Shown: positions 7,735 to 15,690, numbered from the stretch's first letter. The stretch is DNA of 45,218 nt from Actinomycetota bacterium (GCA_027313705.1 DAHVDE010000009.1:1-45218), one strand, 5' to 3'. Numbers and translations: made by a program. The notes: generated by a model not told the origin, from the sequence alone.

Positions 7735-8651
7735 TGCCCAGATCCCGGATCAGGGCAAGCTGCCCGTTCACCCGGCCCGGAAAAGCCGCCGGGGCCGCCT
7801 GCCCGGAACTGACCGCCGGTTCGGCTATCTCGATCACCAGGCGGCCGGGAACAAATGGCAGCGACAACGACAAGCCCGCCGCACCGGCTACCCGCGGGAA
7901 GGTCCGCTCTGCGGGCTGGCCCGGAGCTTGACCGCGGCTCGCGCTCTTGATCCTCACGCGCCGCTGGCCCGGCCAGTGCCTCCAGTTCCCCGCCGGCGTC
8001 CAAGACGCGGTCAAGCAGTCCCGCCAGTTGCCCGGATGCTCCCTTGCGGCCGTGCGCGATATTTGACAGGTGAGCGGGACTGCACGGTACGCGGCGGGCC
8101 ACCTCGCGCAGCGATAGCCCGCGCTCGCCCGCCAGCGCGACGAGCTTGCGCCCGAACATGGTGTCGGCGCGCGGCACGGGCCGGCGGATCAGCGTGAGCC
8201 GGTCTTGCGGCGCCAGGTTCTCATGGTCGGCCAGGTCGAGCAGGCTCAGCACGTCCGTCTCGTACAACCGGGCCAGCATTATCAAGAGATAGACCGACGG
8301 CTTTCGCCCGCTCGATGGCCAGTGTTCGTACTCACTAAAATGCGCGCCGGTCATGGGCGCGCGCCCCTGCGGGTCGGTGCCTTCCTGCGCCGCCAGCGCG
8401 TTGAACCGAGCCGCCGCGTCAACCAGCGACCAGCCCCAGGCCAGCCGGTAAGACTCACGCGGGCGCAGCCGGTACTGACGCGCGATCTCACCCGCGATCT
8501 CGTCAAATCCCAGACCCAGGCCCCGCATGCGTTCCCGCAGGTCCTTCAGTTCGGCCCTGAAACCTTCGCGCCTGGCTACGGCCGGCGGCAGCGGGGTGAA
8601 TCCGTCTGCGCGCTCGACCGCCTGCCCCGTCGTGTGGGCTTGGTGCACCAT
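7731..8651 (-). CDS. XRE-family regulator, probably frameshifted near its 3' end
   Basis: The N-terminal 220 residues look normal: a first HTH-like domain (ELKDLRERMRGLGLGFDEIA) and a second HTH at about 165-215 (LVALAGERGLSLREVARRVP, then SPAHLSNIAHGRKG). From about position 7975 leftward the frame turns Arg/Gly/Pro-rich and loses GC-ending codons. The neighbouring frame in the same stretch reads SLSLPFVPGRLVIEIAEPA with strongly GC-ending codons and ends at 7694. The likely real protein switches frame between about 7985 and 7890 and ends at 7694. Either a sequencing error or a genuine mutation is possible. Confidence 0.75.
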   Translation of the reverse strand: MVHQAHTTGQAVERADGFTPLPPAVARREGFRAELKDLRERMRGLGLGFDEIAGEIARQYRLRPRESYRLAWGWSLVDAAARFNALAAQEGTDPQGRAPMTGAHFSEYEHWPSSGRKPSVYLLIMLARLYETDVLSLLDLADHENLAPQDRLTLIRRPVPRADTMFGRKLVALAGERGLSLREVARRVPCSPAHLSNIAHGRKGASGQLAGLLDRVLDAGGELEALAGPAAREDQEREPRSSSGPARRADLPAGSRCGGLVVVAAICSRPPGDRDSRTGGQFRAGGPGGFSGPGERAACPDPGSGQ

Positions 8652-8872
8652 GCTGTCGTCTCCTGTGGCTGTTCATCTGGCCAGGAGGCAGAGGCAGGTA
8701 CTCTCCGTGCTCCGCGCCGCCCCGGCGCGAACCGTGCGGGCCGTCAAAGGTTGCTCCTCAAGCAACGCCGCATCGTTTCTGCGGGCACCAAACCGCCCGA
8801 ACGTCATGATTGCCTGCGCTCCACCGATGAAATTAGTCACTCGCAAAGGTACGGTGATCAATAAGTCACGAT

Positions 8873-8916
8873 GGGTACACGCAATGACCCGGCCATCATG
8901 GGTACGTTCTGTACCC
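8873..8916. promoter_or_regulatory. GGGTAC repeats upstream of an XRE gene
   Basis: In the 275-bp gap (8652-8926) before the XRE gene starting at 8651 there is a perfect inverted repeat GGGTAC-gttct-GTACCC (8900-8916) and a further GGGTAC at 8873-8878, 27 bp away. The position upstream of a minus-strand regulator fits an autoregulatory operator. Nothing else that I can support lies in this gap. Confidence 0.4.
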
Positions 8917-8926
8917 GCCATAGCCC

Positions 8927-10168
8927 CTAAGCAGCCACTCCTATGGCGGTCGCCAGCACCTGCGCCTGGCCCCGGATCATGCGATCGTCGCTTCCGGCCG
9001 CATCGCTCACGAAGGCGCGCGTGAAGTAGTTGTAGCGGGTGGTATCGGGTGACTCGTCCCATGCGCGTTGCAGCAAGGTCATGATTGCGACCGGGTCAGG
9101 CCGGTTGGAACGGGTACGAAGTGACCGCGCCCGCGCGGACTCGATCAGGTGGAAACTGCGCCGCGTAGAACTTGGCATCGCCGCCAAGTCAAGCCGGCTC
9201 GCCTGCTGGATAGCGTGCCCGGATTGCATCAGGTCCGCGTGCATCGTGACCGCGTAGGCGTCCACCATGCCAGGCCCGAAGATCAGGTATGGATGCGAAT
9301 AGCCCCGGCCAAGAGCGTGAGCCGCCCGCGACGCCTCATCCAAATACCGCCATGCATCCCCCGAACGCCCAATCCGGGCATAGGAAAGCGCGCAGGCAAG
9401 CTGGAGCAGCCCCCACCGTGCCAGATCCTCCGCCGACTCATCTGGCCGCAGCAGCCGCGCCGCCGAAGAAGCGATCTCTATCCGTGCCGCTGGCTGTTCC
9501 CCCGCGTCGCGGAATACATGGTTGAGATACCAGGCAGCCCCGGCGATTGCCCGCGGATCGTCGGCGTCCTGAGCTGCGGTCATCGCGCGGTCCCCGCACA
9601 GCATGACCAGATCCGGGCACGGCTGAAAGGACAAGAACAACTGCGTCAGATGGTAGCTCTCGGCCAGCGAGACCAGCGCACGCCGCCGGTCCGAGCCATC
9701 CAGGCGCCGTGCAGCGGCGCGCCCGTCGCGCAGCAACCCCGGAAGCACAACCGACACCGCCGTGCGCTGGCGCTTTGCCCCGTGCCACATCTCCCACGCG
9801 GCACCGACACGAGAGGCCAGATCACCAGCCGTGACCGGCTCGCCATCTTCGGGCACGCTGATGGCGTAATCAGTGAGCGACCGCGTGATCGCGTCAAGGG
9901 ACTCATGCCGCGCCTTGCCGAAATGCGCCACTGACAGCCGCTGATCGCCGGTAAGGTCCGACAGGTCCGGTACCCCCAGCAACTCCGCCAGCCGCAGCAG
10001 CATGTCCAGCCGGGGCGGCTGAAGACGGCCAGACTCAACGGCCTTGACCCACTCAGCCGACTTCCCGACTAGCCCGCCAAGGACCGGCCGGGACATGCCG
10101 GCACGGTCACGGAAGTACCTGATCCGCTCGCCGGCAGTTCGCCCGGCAAGGTCATCTACCCAGGCCAT
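8927..10168 (-). CDS. XRE-family regulator with large helical sensor domain
   Basis: The 413-aa protein has an N-terminal HTH (GERIRYFRDRAGMSRPVLGG ... VKAVESGRLQPP, residues 14-55) followed by about 330 residues of Ala/Leu-rich helices resembling TPR-type sensor domains of actinomycete regulators (for example AEDLARWGLLQLACALSYAR near 250). Such proteins usually regulate nearby accessory genes in response to peptides or small molecules, but no ligand can be inferred here. AGGGGACT precedes ATG 10168. It stands alone upstream of the XRE pair. Confidence 0.8.
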   Translation of the reverse strand: MAWVDDLAGRTAGERIRYFRDRAGMSRPVLGGLVGKSAEWVKAVESGRLQPPRLDMLLRLAELLGVPDLSDLTGDQRLSVAHFGKARHESLDAITRSLTDYAISVPEDGEPVTAGDLASRVGAAWEMWHGAKRQRTAVSVVLPGLLRDGRAAARRLDGSDRRRALVSLAESYHLTQLFLSFQPCPDLVMLCGDRAMTAAQDADDPRAIAGAAWYLNHVFRDAGEQPAARIEIASSAARLLRPDESAEDLARWGLLQLACALSYARIGRSGDAWRYLDEASRAAHALGRGYSHPYLIFGPGMVDAYAVTMHADLMQSGHAIQQASRLDLAAMPSSTRRSFHLIESARARSLRTRSNRPDPVAIMTLLQRAWDESPDTTRYNYFTRAFVSDAAGSDDRMIRGQAQVLATAIGVAA

Positions 10169-10312
10169 AGTCCCCTGCGCCTCCTGAGGTTACGGGCACA
10201 TCCAGGATAGTGGCGCAACGCGGTACGTGGCCGCGCCAGTGCGACGTTGGGGTCGGCGGGGCTACGCGCGTACCGAACCTGGTGAGGTTGGCAACAGGGA
10301 ACAACAAAGGAG

Positions 10313-10483
10313 TTAGGCGCTAAAGATCTGTCTTTTACCGAGATTCGGCTTGCCGACGCCGTTCGGCCCGACCACCGCGATGCGATCGCCTGCCGCGACC
10401 GACAGGTCAGCGTTGTGCAGCACGAGTGCGGCGCCGAAGGCGACACTGACGCCCTTCGCATTCAGCAACGACACGCACGCCAC
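10313..10483 (-). pseudogene. ABC-F ATPase remnant, broken within Walker A
   Basis: From GTG 10481-10483 the minus strand encodes 56 residues. They begin like an ABC-F protein (SLLNAKGVSVAFGAALVLHN, then DLSVAAGDRIAVVGPNGVGK) and change exactly at the P-loop: the expected GKST continues as GKPNLGKRQIFSA and stops at TAA 10313-10315. An intact ABC-F ATPase has more than 500 residues and two ATPase domains. The homology break marks a recombination or deletion point. It separates the accessory left side from conserved genes on the right, so the remaining part may lie beyond the left edge or be lost. Confidence 0.7.
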
Positions 10484-10528
10484 CCTAGGCCGGCAACCAG
10501 GGGTGGCGCGCGTGATTTATCGCGTCAC

Positions 10529-11833
10529 CTACCCGCCAAGCTCGCCGTCGAGGTGCCTGAGGTCCTCTCCGACGTAGAGCTGCCTGGGCCGTGCGATCTT
10601 CTGTTCGGGATCGGCGGCATTCTCCTGCCACTGGGCCAGCCAGCCTGGCATCCGGCCGATGGCGAAGAGCACGGGGAACATGGTCACGGGAAAGCCCATG
10701 GCCTGGTAGATGATGCCTGAGTAGAAGTCGACGTTCGGGTAGAGCTTGTGACTGATGAAGTAGTCGTCGGCCAGGGCGATCCGCTCGAGCTCGAGCGCGA
10801 TGTCGAGCAGCGGGTTCCGCCCGGTCACGCTGAATACCTGGTCGGCTACTTCCTTGATGATCGAGGCACGCGGGTCGAAATTCTTGTAGACCCGGTGCCC
10901 GAAACCCATCAGCCTGATCTCACCGCGCTTTACGCGCTCGACATAGGCGGGGACGCCGGCCACCGAGCCTATCTCCTGCAGCATCCGCAGCACCTGCTCG
11001 TTCGCGCCGCCGTGCAGCGGTCCCCATAGCGCCGCCGCGGCTGCTGCCGCCGCCGAGTATGGGTCCACGTGCGAAGATCCGACGACCCGCATCGCGCTGG
11101 TCGAGCAGTTCTGCTCATGGTCAGCGTGCAGAATCAGGAGTATGTCGAGGGCTCGCTCGAGAACGGGGTCCGGGCGGTAGCGCGGCTCGGTCATCTTCCA
11201 CATCATGTTGAGGAAGTTGCCCGCGTAGCTGAGCTCGGCGTCCGGATAGGCGTAAGGCAAGCCCATCGCGTGCCGGTAGGCGAACGCGGCCAGCGTGGGC
11301 ATCTTCGCGATCAGCCTGACTACCTGCTCACGCTGTCTGGCCGGATCTGCGACAAACTTCGCTTCCGGATAGAACGTCGACAGGCCGGCCACGGTGCTGA
11401 CCAGCATGCCCATCGGATGCGCGTCGTGGTGGAAGCCGTCGATGAACTTCTTGACGTTCTCGTGGACGTACGTGTGCTTGCCGATCTCGGCTGACCACGC
11501 GGCCGACTCGTCCTTGGCCGGAAGTTCGCCGGACAGGAGCAGGAAGGAAACGTCGAGGAAGGATGACTTGCGGGCCAGCTCCTCGATCGGGTAGCCGCGG
11601 TAGCGGAGAATACCGGCATCACCGTCGATGAAGGTGATGCCGCTGCGGCAGCTTGCCGTGTTCAGGAAGGCCGGGTCATAGCAAAGCAACCCGAAGTCGT
11701 CATCTGACGTCTTGATCTGGCGGAAGTCGAGCGACCTGACGGCTCCCTCCGAGATCGGAATCTCGTAGCTGCGTCCGGTTCTGCTGTCGGTAACGTGCAG
11801 CACGCCGCCCGGCTGCTCGTTCGGTGTCGTCAT
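10529..11833 (-). CDS. gltA: citrate synthase
   Basis: This is a full-length citrate synthase (434 aa from the chosen start), condensing oxaloacetate and acetyl-CoA in the TCA cycle. Recognisable blocks are GDAGILRYRGYPIEELA, FHHDAHPMGMLVS, the active-site HADHEQNCSTSAMRVVGSSH and WGPLHGGANEQVL, and MGFGHRVYKNFDPRA. These give the three catalytic His/Asp regions of the type II, hexameric GltA class. ATG 11833 is preferred over an ATG seven codons upstream because AAGGAA lies about 11 bases before it. The gene follows nur on the same strand and precedes the ABC-F remnant. Confidence 0.95.
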   Translation of the reverse strand: MTTPNEQPGGVLHVTDSRTGRSYEIPISEGAVRSLDFRQIKTSDDDFGLLCYDPAFLNTASCRSGITFIDGDAGILRYRGYPIEELARKSSFLDVSFLLLSGELPAKDESAAWSAEIGKHTYVHENVKKFIDGFHHDAHPMGMLVSTVAGLSTFYPEAKFVADPARQREQVVRLIAKMPTLAAFAYRHAMGLPYAYPDAELSYAGNFLNMMWKMTEPRYRPDPVLERALDILLILHADHEQNCSTSAMRVVGSSHVDPYSAAAAAAAALWGPLHGGANEQVLRMLQEIGSVAGVPAYVERVKRGEIRLMGFGHRVYKNFDPRASIIKEVADQVFSVTGRNPLLDIALELERIALADDYFISHKLYPNVDFYSGIIYQAMGFPVTMFPVLFAIGRMPGWLAQWQENAADPEQKIARPRQLYVGEDLRHLDGELGG

Positions 11834-11919
11834 CGTGGTTGAGTTCCTTCGCATCGCGGGCCACGGACGCGGACATGATCCTGGCGTGTCATACCCGACC
11901 GTAGTTCTTTCAGCCCAGA

Positions 11920-12360
11920 CTAGGAACGCCTCATTTTGGCGTGATTAGGGGGCCGGCAGCTAACGCACGTACCGAACACCGTGAGGTGGCCGACGTCGGT
12001 GTCGAAGCCGTAGTCGGCATCGAGCGACTCGACCAAGGGCCTGACGGCCGCCTGCTCGAGCTCGGTTATCCCGCCGCAGGCACGGCAGACCAGGTGGACG
12101 TGCTGCCCCTGCGCGGCGAGATGGTAACGGTGGGCGCCATGACCAAGGTGCGTGTGGGTGACGAGGCCGACCTGCTCGAGCAGCTCGAGCGTGCGGTAGA
12201 CGGTCGAGACGTTGACCCCGACAACGGTCTGCTTTACCTCGGCGTAGATCTCCTCAGGGGTCGCATGCTCCAGCCTGGTCACGGCCTCGAGCACAAGCTG
12301 CCGTTGCGGGGTAACCCGGTAGCCGCTGGCTCGCAGCGCGTCATCCCACGTCTGCGACAT
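11920..12360 (-). CDS. nur: Fur-family nickel-responsive regulator, Nur-type
   Basis: The 146-aa protein is a Fur-family repressor: winged helix RVTPQRQLVLEAV ... VSTVYRTLELLEQVGLV, dimerisation part with HLGHGAHRYHL and HVHLVCRACG, and a C-terminal CVSC. Two CxxC pairs fit the structural zinc site seen in some Fur proteins. It matches the Streptomyces Nur sequence as I remember it (TPQRQLVLEAV, LEHATPEEI, TVYRTLELLE, HLGHGA, FGFDTD-type segments); Nur controls nickel uptake and superoxide dismutase genes. Fur, PerR or Zur relatives are less likely but not excluded. No strong ribosome-binding site precedes the ATG; TAGACT about 9 bases upstream suggests a leaderless transcript. Confidence 0.85.
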   Translation of the reverse strand: MSQTWDDALRASGYRVTPQRQLVLEAVTRLEHATPEEIYAEVKQTVVGVNVSTVYRTLELLEQVGLVTHTHLGHGAHRYHLAAQGQHVHLVCRACGGITELEQAAVRPLVESLDADYGFDTDVGHLTVFGTCVSCRPPNHAKMRRS

Positions 12361-12380
12361 GCACCGAGTCTAAAACCCAC

Positions 12381-12410
12381 TTGCCCCCCAGGCGGCTGGT
12401 CACGTAACGT
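12381..12410 (+). promoter_or_regulatory. candidate promoter of the structured RNA
   Basis: TTGCCC (12381-12386) and TAACGT (12405-12410) are separated by 18 bp, a plausible -35/-10 pair reading rightward, away from nur, which is divergent. Transcription would begin near 12417, just ahead of the strong ribosome-binding site of the 12-aa frame. Confidence 0.35.
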
Positions 12411-12445
12411 GCTGGCTAACACGGGAAAGGAGGTGGTCCAAACTA

Positions 12446-12484
12446 ATGCATAGTTCTCGGACTCGTGAGGTGGCTGTCAGCTAG
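12446..12484 (+). CDS. 12-aa peptide MHSSRTREVAVS with near-perfect Shine-Dalgarno
   Basis: ATG 12446 is followed by 12 sense codons and TAG 12482-12484. AAAGGAGGTGGTC (12426-12438) is almost fully complementary to the 16S rRNA 3' end, far stronger than at most genes in this window, though GGAGG to ATG is a long 12 bases. The TAG lies next to the first stem of the structured RNA, so ribosome position could influence folding, as in attenuators. The peptide may instead be a by-product of a ribosome-recruiting RNA. Confidence 0.5.
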   Translation: MHSSRTREVAVS

Positions 12485-12600
12485 CCGCCGTCCCGTGTGG
12501 AACGCTTGTCGTCGCTGTGGCGGCGGTTTGGCTAATACACGGCAGACACCGGACCCCCGGGTGACCGGCCTTGTCCAGCCGGTCCTGCCTTTCGGCAGAA

Positions 12601-12620
12601 AAGCCCGGGGGCTTCTCTTT
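12601..12620 (+). terminator. intrinsic terminator of the structured RNA
   Basis: AAGCC-CGGG-GGCTT (12601-12614) is followed by CTCTTT. The long-range P1 stem (12554-12561 with 12604-12611) also ends just before this pyrimidine/U-rich tail, so either fold could stop transcription before the convergent gene ending at 12652. Confidence 0.55.
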
Positions 12621-12651
12621 GCCCGGCTGGCCAGCTAAGGTCCATGGCCGC

Positions 12652-13161
12652 CTAGGTGCTGACTCGCTTGAGCTGCGCGGATACGTGCGGCGTTAGCGGC
12701 TGGCCGACCGCCGCCATGTCGTAAGCGTAGCCCAGATCGGCACCGATCAGCCCGTAGAGCCGTTTGCCAGCGGCGACCTCTTTGGCCGTGGCGGTGCGCA
12801 CGACGGCATCGGTGATCAGCTCGATCTTGGTTCCCTCAATATGCCCGACGTAGATCTCGGTGATGCCGGTCGGGTGCGTCAGCAGCACTTCGAGCTGATC
12901 GTTGTCCTGGGGCCGCCAGAAGCCGACCTCCATCGCGAGCGGGCGACCGACGGTACCGTCGGCGTCAAGCAGCCAGGTACGGCTTGAGTAGATCAGGAAC
13001 GGCTTGCCGTTATGGCTGAACGTGATCTCCTGGCCGAAGTTGACGCTTTCTATGGTCGGATACCCCACGACGCCCGCGCCTTCCCAGCGCCCGAGCAGAA
13101 AGCTCAGCGGGGCGATAGCCGGGTGCGGCTCAAAGCCTGGCTGCTCTGCCAGCGGCTCCAT
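12652..13161 (-). CDS. nitrobindin-like / FABP-like beta-barrel protein (UPF0678 type)
   Basis: The 169-aa product has the THAP4/nitrobindin family pattern: HPAIAPLSFLLGRWEGAGVV near the N-terminus, followed by a beta-rich barrel with FGQEITFSHNGKPFLIYSSR, GFWRPQDNDQLEVLLTHPTG and a C-terminal ALDMAAVG-like strand (here YAYDMAAVGQPLTPH). The family forms 10-stranded barrels; some members bind heme b and scavenge nitric oxide or peroxynitrite. ATG 13161 gives the usual family length; a much longer open frame upstream is antisense to the dsrE-like gene and was not used. In actinomycetes this gene type commonly sits near nur. Confidence 0.88.
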   Translation of the reverse strand: MEPLAEQPGFEPHPAIAPLSFLLGRWEGAGVVGYPTIESVNFGQEITFSHNGKPFLIYSSRTWLLDADGTVGRPLAMEVGFWRPQDNDQLEVLLTHPTGITEIYVGHIEGTKIELITDAVVRTATAKEVAAGKRLYGLIGADLGYAYDMAAVGQPLTPHVSAQLKRVST

Positions 13162-13303
13162 CAGGCGTTCCGCCCTGGCCTGGAACCGACGCGCCACAAC
13201 CGCAGCACGACAAGCGCACAGCAGCCAGCGCAGGCCGCAGCCGCTACGGTAAGCACAACTACGCTCAGGTCCGCCATCACACGTGGCAGTGTACGGTGTG
13301 GCA

Positions 13304-13669
13304 ATGGTTTCTGGTTCGCTCGTCATCAAGGTAACCGCGGGCAAGAATGACGCGGAGCGCTGTAGCCAGGCGTTCAACGTCGCCGCGACCGCGGTCGCCA
13401 GCGGCGTGCCTGTGTCGCTTTGGCTCACCGGCGAGGCAAGCTGGCTCGGGCTGCCAGGTCGGGCCGAGGAAGTCGACCTCGCCCACGCCACTCCGCTCAG
13501 CGACCTGCTCGCCGCCGTCGCGGCGGCCGGGACGGTCACGGTCTGCAGCCAGTGTGCCGCCAGGCGCGATATCACCGCGGACGCGCTCATCGAGGGCGTG
13601 CGAATCGCCGGCGCCGCGACCTTCGTAGCGGAAGTAATGGCGGAAGGCGCCAAGGCCCTGGTGTATTAA
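13304..13669 (+). CDS. DsrE/DsrF-like small protein
   Basis: The 121-aa protein begins MVSGSLVIKVTAGKNDAERC and shows the DsrE-like alpha/beta fold: nucleotide-like loop GKNDAERCSQAFNVAATAVA, VPVSLWLTGEASWLG and a CSQCAAR motif near residue 81, where sulfur-relay members carry a reactive Cys, then GVRIAGAATFVAEVMA. Family members act in sulfur transfer or bind small ligands. It is divergent from the nitrobindin-like gene, with 142 bp between them. The ATG has only a weak ribosome-binding site; an upstream in-frame GTG at 13283 is possible. Confidence 0.8.
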   Translation: MVSGSLVIKVTAGKNDAERCSQAFNVAATAVASGVPVSLWLTGEASWLGLPGRAEEVDLAHATPLSDLLAAVAAAGTVTVCSQCAARRDITADALIEGVRIAGAATFVAEVMAEGAKALVY

Positions 13670-13696
13670 GCCACCCCAGATCCAGGCGCGGCGCGC

Positions 13697-14419
13697 TCAG
13701 GCCGGTACCGCGGCGAGCCGTTCCTCGCGCAGGCGCGTCGTCCACACCTCTTCGGATTCTGGCAGCGGCGGCAGCGGTCCCGCCGCCCACGTCAGCAGCA
13801 AGTCAGCCAGGCTCGGGTTGCGGACCAGGGCCGGGCCGTGCAAGTACGTGCCGAGAATCCGTCCGGCGTACACGCCTTCTGTCCCGCTGCCGTCACCGTT
13901 GCCGACGCCGAGCGCGACCCGCGCAAGCGGCTTGGCGCCCGCCCCGATGCTGGTCTTGCCCTGGTGGTTCTCGAATCCGGTCAGCCGCTCCACCCGAAGA
14001 GACTGGTCCACGTCAGCTACGATCTCCCCGACCCCGCGCTCATCCCCGCGACTGCTTCTGATGTCGATGAGGCCAAGCCCGTCAACGGGCTCACCCTGTG
14101 CCCCGCCGAATACCTCGCCGATCAGCTGGTATCCCGCGCAGACGGCGAAGATCACCGCGCCGCGAGCAGCAGCCGCCTGCAGGCCGCCGTCCGCGCGCAA
14201 CCGTCTTGCCGCCAGCACCTGCGGCAGGTCCTCGCCACCGCCGAGCAAGTAGATGTCGCCCTGCTCGGGCACCCGCTGGTCTGAGTTGATCCCTGTGGAC
14301 TCGACGGGCAGGCCGCGAAGTACCGCCCTGCGGGTCAGCATGATCAGATTGCCCCGGTCGCCGTAAGTACTCAGCAAATCCGGATAAATCCAAACAATAC
14401 GCAAAGCATCCTTAGTCAC
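13697..14419 (-). CDS. gatD: lipid II isoglutaminyl synthase, glutamine amidotransferase subunit
   Basis: GatD supplies ammonia from glutamine to MurT for amidation of the D-Glu of lipid II stem peptides. The protein has LRIVWIYPDLLSTYGDRGNL at the N-terminus, GDIYLLGGGEDLPQVLAARR, the nucleophile motif AVCAGYQLIGE and a C-terminal catalytic His in GTYLHGPAL, all typical of the CobB/CobQ-like class I amidotransferase. GTG 14419 is preferred to TTG 14434 because GGAG lies nine bases upstream. It directly follows murT with 21 bp between, the standard murT-gatD pair. Confidence 0.93.
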   Translation of the reverse strand: MTKDALRIVWIYPDLLSTYGDRGNLIMLTRRAVLRGLPVESTGINSDQRVPEQGDIYLLGGGEDLPQVLAARRLRADGGLQAAAARGAVIFAVCAGYQLIGEVFGGAQGEPVDGLGLIDIRSSRGDERGVGEIVADVDQSLRVERLTGFENHQGKTSIGAGAKPLARVALGVGNGDGSGTEGVYAGRILGTYLHGPALVRNPSLADLLLTWAAGPLPPLPESEEVWTTRLREERLAAVPA

Positions 14420-14440
14420 AGCCGAACACTCCAATGCCCA

Positions 14441-15679
14441 CTAGACCGAACGCCCGACTACCGCCCTGATGTGCTGGAACGCGGTGTAGTTGGCGATCAC
14501 GTCGAGGTTTCCCTGCGGCACCGCGTCTACTGCCGCGTCGATGCCGTCGACAAGCTCGAAAGGAATCGAGTCGGCTTCGAGCCTGACCGCGAGGTCGATC
14601 CTGCGCTCGCCGGCCACCAGCACCCGCCGTCCGGCGAGCACACGGTAGTCCACATCCCAGAGCCAGGAAGTGTCCTTTCCGTCTGGTCCCTGCGCATTGA
14701 CCGCGAGCAGCAGCGGCGGATTGTCGGCACCGAGCACATCGAACGCCTCGAGCCATCCGGCCGGGTTCTTGGCCAGCAGCAGGTGCAGCGTCCTGCCCCG
14801 CCGCTCTACGCTCGTGTAACGACCAGCGATCGAGGTTACCTTGCGCAACTCAGGCAGTGCCTGATCCATGTCGGCACCGAACAGGTCGGCCACCGCAAGC
14901 GCCATGACCGCATTAGACCGGTTGGCGCGGCCAGGCAGCGCCAGATTGAGTTCGCGTACGGTTCCCGCCGCGTCGATGACCTTCTCCCCGTCGAGCACCC
15001 AGCGCGCGGAGGGACGCGAAAGCGAGCACTCGCCGCACCGCCAGCCAAGCTCATCCCGCCGCAGGTGCGACCCGCAGTCAGGGCAGCACCAGGAGTCTTC
15101 GTGCCAGCGCTGGCCGGCCGCGACCCAGATCACCTCGCTGGCAGAACCCGCCGACCAGGCGATCAGGGGATCATCGGCGTTCGCGATCACTCGCACCTGC
15201 GGCGCCTGCGCGAACGCCTCCCGCCAGCGCCGCGCGATCAGCCAGATCTCTGCCGCTCTGTCCATCTGGTCCCGGCTGAGATTAAGCAGCAGGACAGCGC
15301 GCGGATTGGTGACCTTGATCAGGCTGGGCAAGTAGCGCTCGTCAACTTCGAGCACCGCATAGGGCGCCTCTGGCGCAGTCGACAGGGCCGAGACCAGACC
15401 GCTTTCCATATTGGCGCCATAGGCGTTGGTAGCCACTTCCTGACCAAGCGACCCGATCGCCGCCGTGACCAGGCGAGTAGTGGTCGTCTTGCCGTTGGTG
15501 CCGGTGACCATGACGATCTGCCGGCCGGAGGCGAGTTGTCTGAGCAGGTCAGGGGCCACCTTCAGGCCGACCACGCCGCCGATGACCGAGCCATCGCCCC
15601 GCCCGGTCAGCCTCGACACCCGGGTAGCGGCTCCGCCAATGCTCGTCGCCACCCGCGCCCTGATCGGAAGCTTGCTCAT
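14441..15679 (-). CDS. murT: lipid II isoglutaminyl synthase, Mur-ligase-like subunit
   Basis: The 412-aa MurT has the Mur ligase P-loop VMVTGTNGKTTTTRL near residue 60, central motifs YAVLEVDERYLPSLI and VLLLNLSRDQMDRAAEI, and a characteristic four-cysteine zinc ribbon insertion (CPDC ... CGEC, about residues 200-220). The C-terminal DUF1727 domain ends VIANYTAFQHIRAVVG. It activates the alpha-carboxyl of D-Glu with ATP and, with GatD-derived ammonia, forms D-isoglutamine. It lies just after the HerA-like gene on the same strand (11-bp gap), so readthrough from that gene is possible. Confidence 0.95.
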   Translation of the reverse strand: MSKLPIRARVATSIGGAATRVSRLTGRGDGSVIGGVVGLKVAPDLLRQLASGRQIVMVTGTNGKTTTTRLVTAAIGSLGQEVATNAYGANMESGLVSALSTAPEAPYAVLEVDERYLPSLIKVTNPRAVLLLNLSRDQMDRAAEIWLIARRWREAFAQAPQVRVIANADDPLIAWSAGSASEVIWVAAGQRWHEDSWCCPDCGSHLRRDELGWRCGECSLSRPSARWVLDGEKVIDAAGTVRELNLALPGRANRSNAVMALAVADLFGADMDQALPELRKVTSIAGRYTSVERRGRTLHLLLAKNPAGWLEAFDVLGADNPPLLLAVNAQGPDGKDTSWLWDVDYRVLAGRRVLVAGERRIDLAVRLEADSIPFELVDGIDAAVDAVPQGNLDVIANYTAFQHIRAVVGRSV

Positions 15680-15690
15680 GTGCGTTGATG

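Larger units (their letters stand above)
12417..12620 (+). ncRNA. structured RNA with 12-aa ORF and three-way-junction terminator
   Basis: This plus-strand element has a defined 5' end (AAAGGAGGTGG at 12426-12436) and a defined 3' fold. Stem P1 pairs CCCCCGGG (12554-12561) with CCCGGGGG (12604-12611) and encloses a 7-bp hairpin GACCGGC/GCCGGTC (12563-12584) and a 5-bp hairpin CTGCC/GGCAG (12585-12598); CTTCTCTTT follows. An alternative hairpin AAGCC/GGCTT (12601-12614) competes with P1. Further 5', CCGCCG/CGGCGG (12485-12490 with 12521-12526) and CCGTGT/ACACGG (12493-12498 with 12537-12542) could form a pseudoknot. The next plus-strand gene (13304) lies beyond a minus-strand gene, so the element seems self-contained. 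The sequence seems familiar from other actinomycetes but I cannot name the family. The 5' end is inferred. Confidence 0.6.

Noticed and set aside
8673-9062. 129-codon minus-strand frame spanning the end of an XRE gene and the following gap
   Set aside because: Its first half is out of frame within a good gene and its composition is noncoding-like; no start with a ribosome-binding site was found.
12417-12620. T-box or known amino-acid attenuator
   Set aside because: No T-box bulge consensus is present, and no biosynthetic gene lies downstream on the same strand; the 12-aa peptide has no run of one amino acid.
14471-15688. 405-codon plus-strand frame antisense to murT
   Set aside because: murT has full motif support; the antisense product is Arg/His/Pro-rich and without a recognisable domain.
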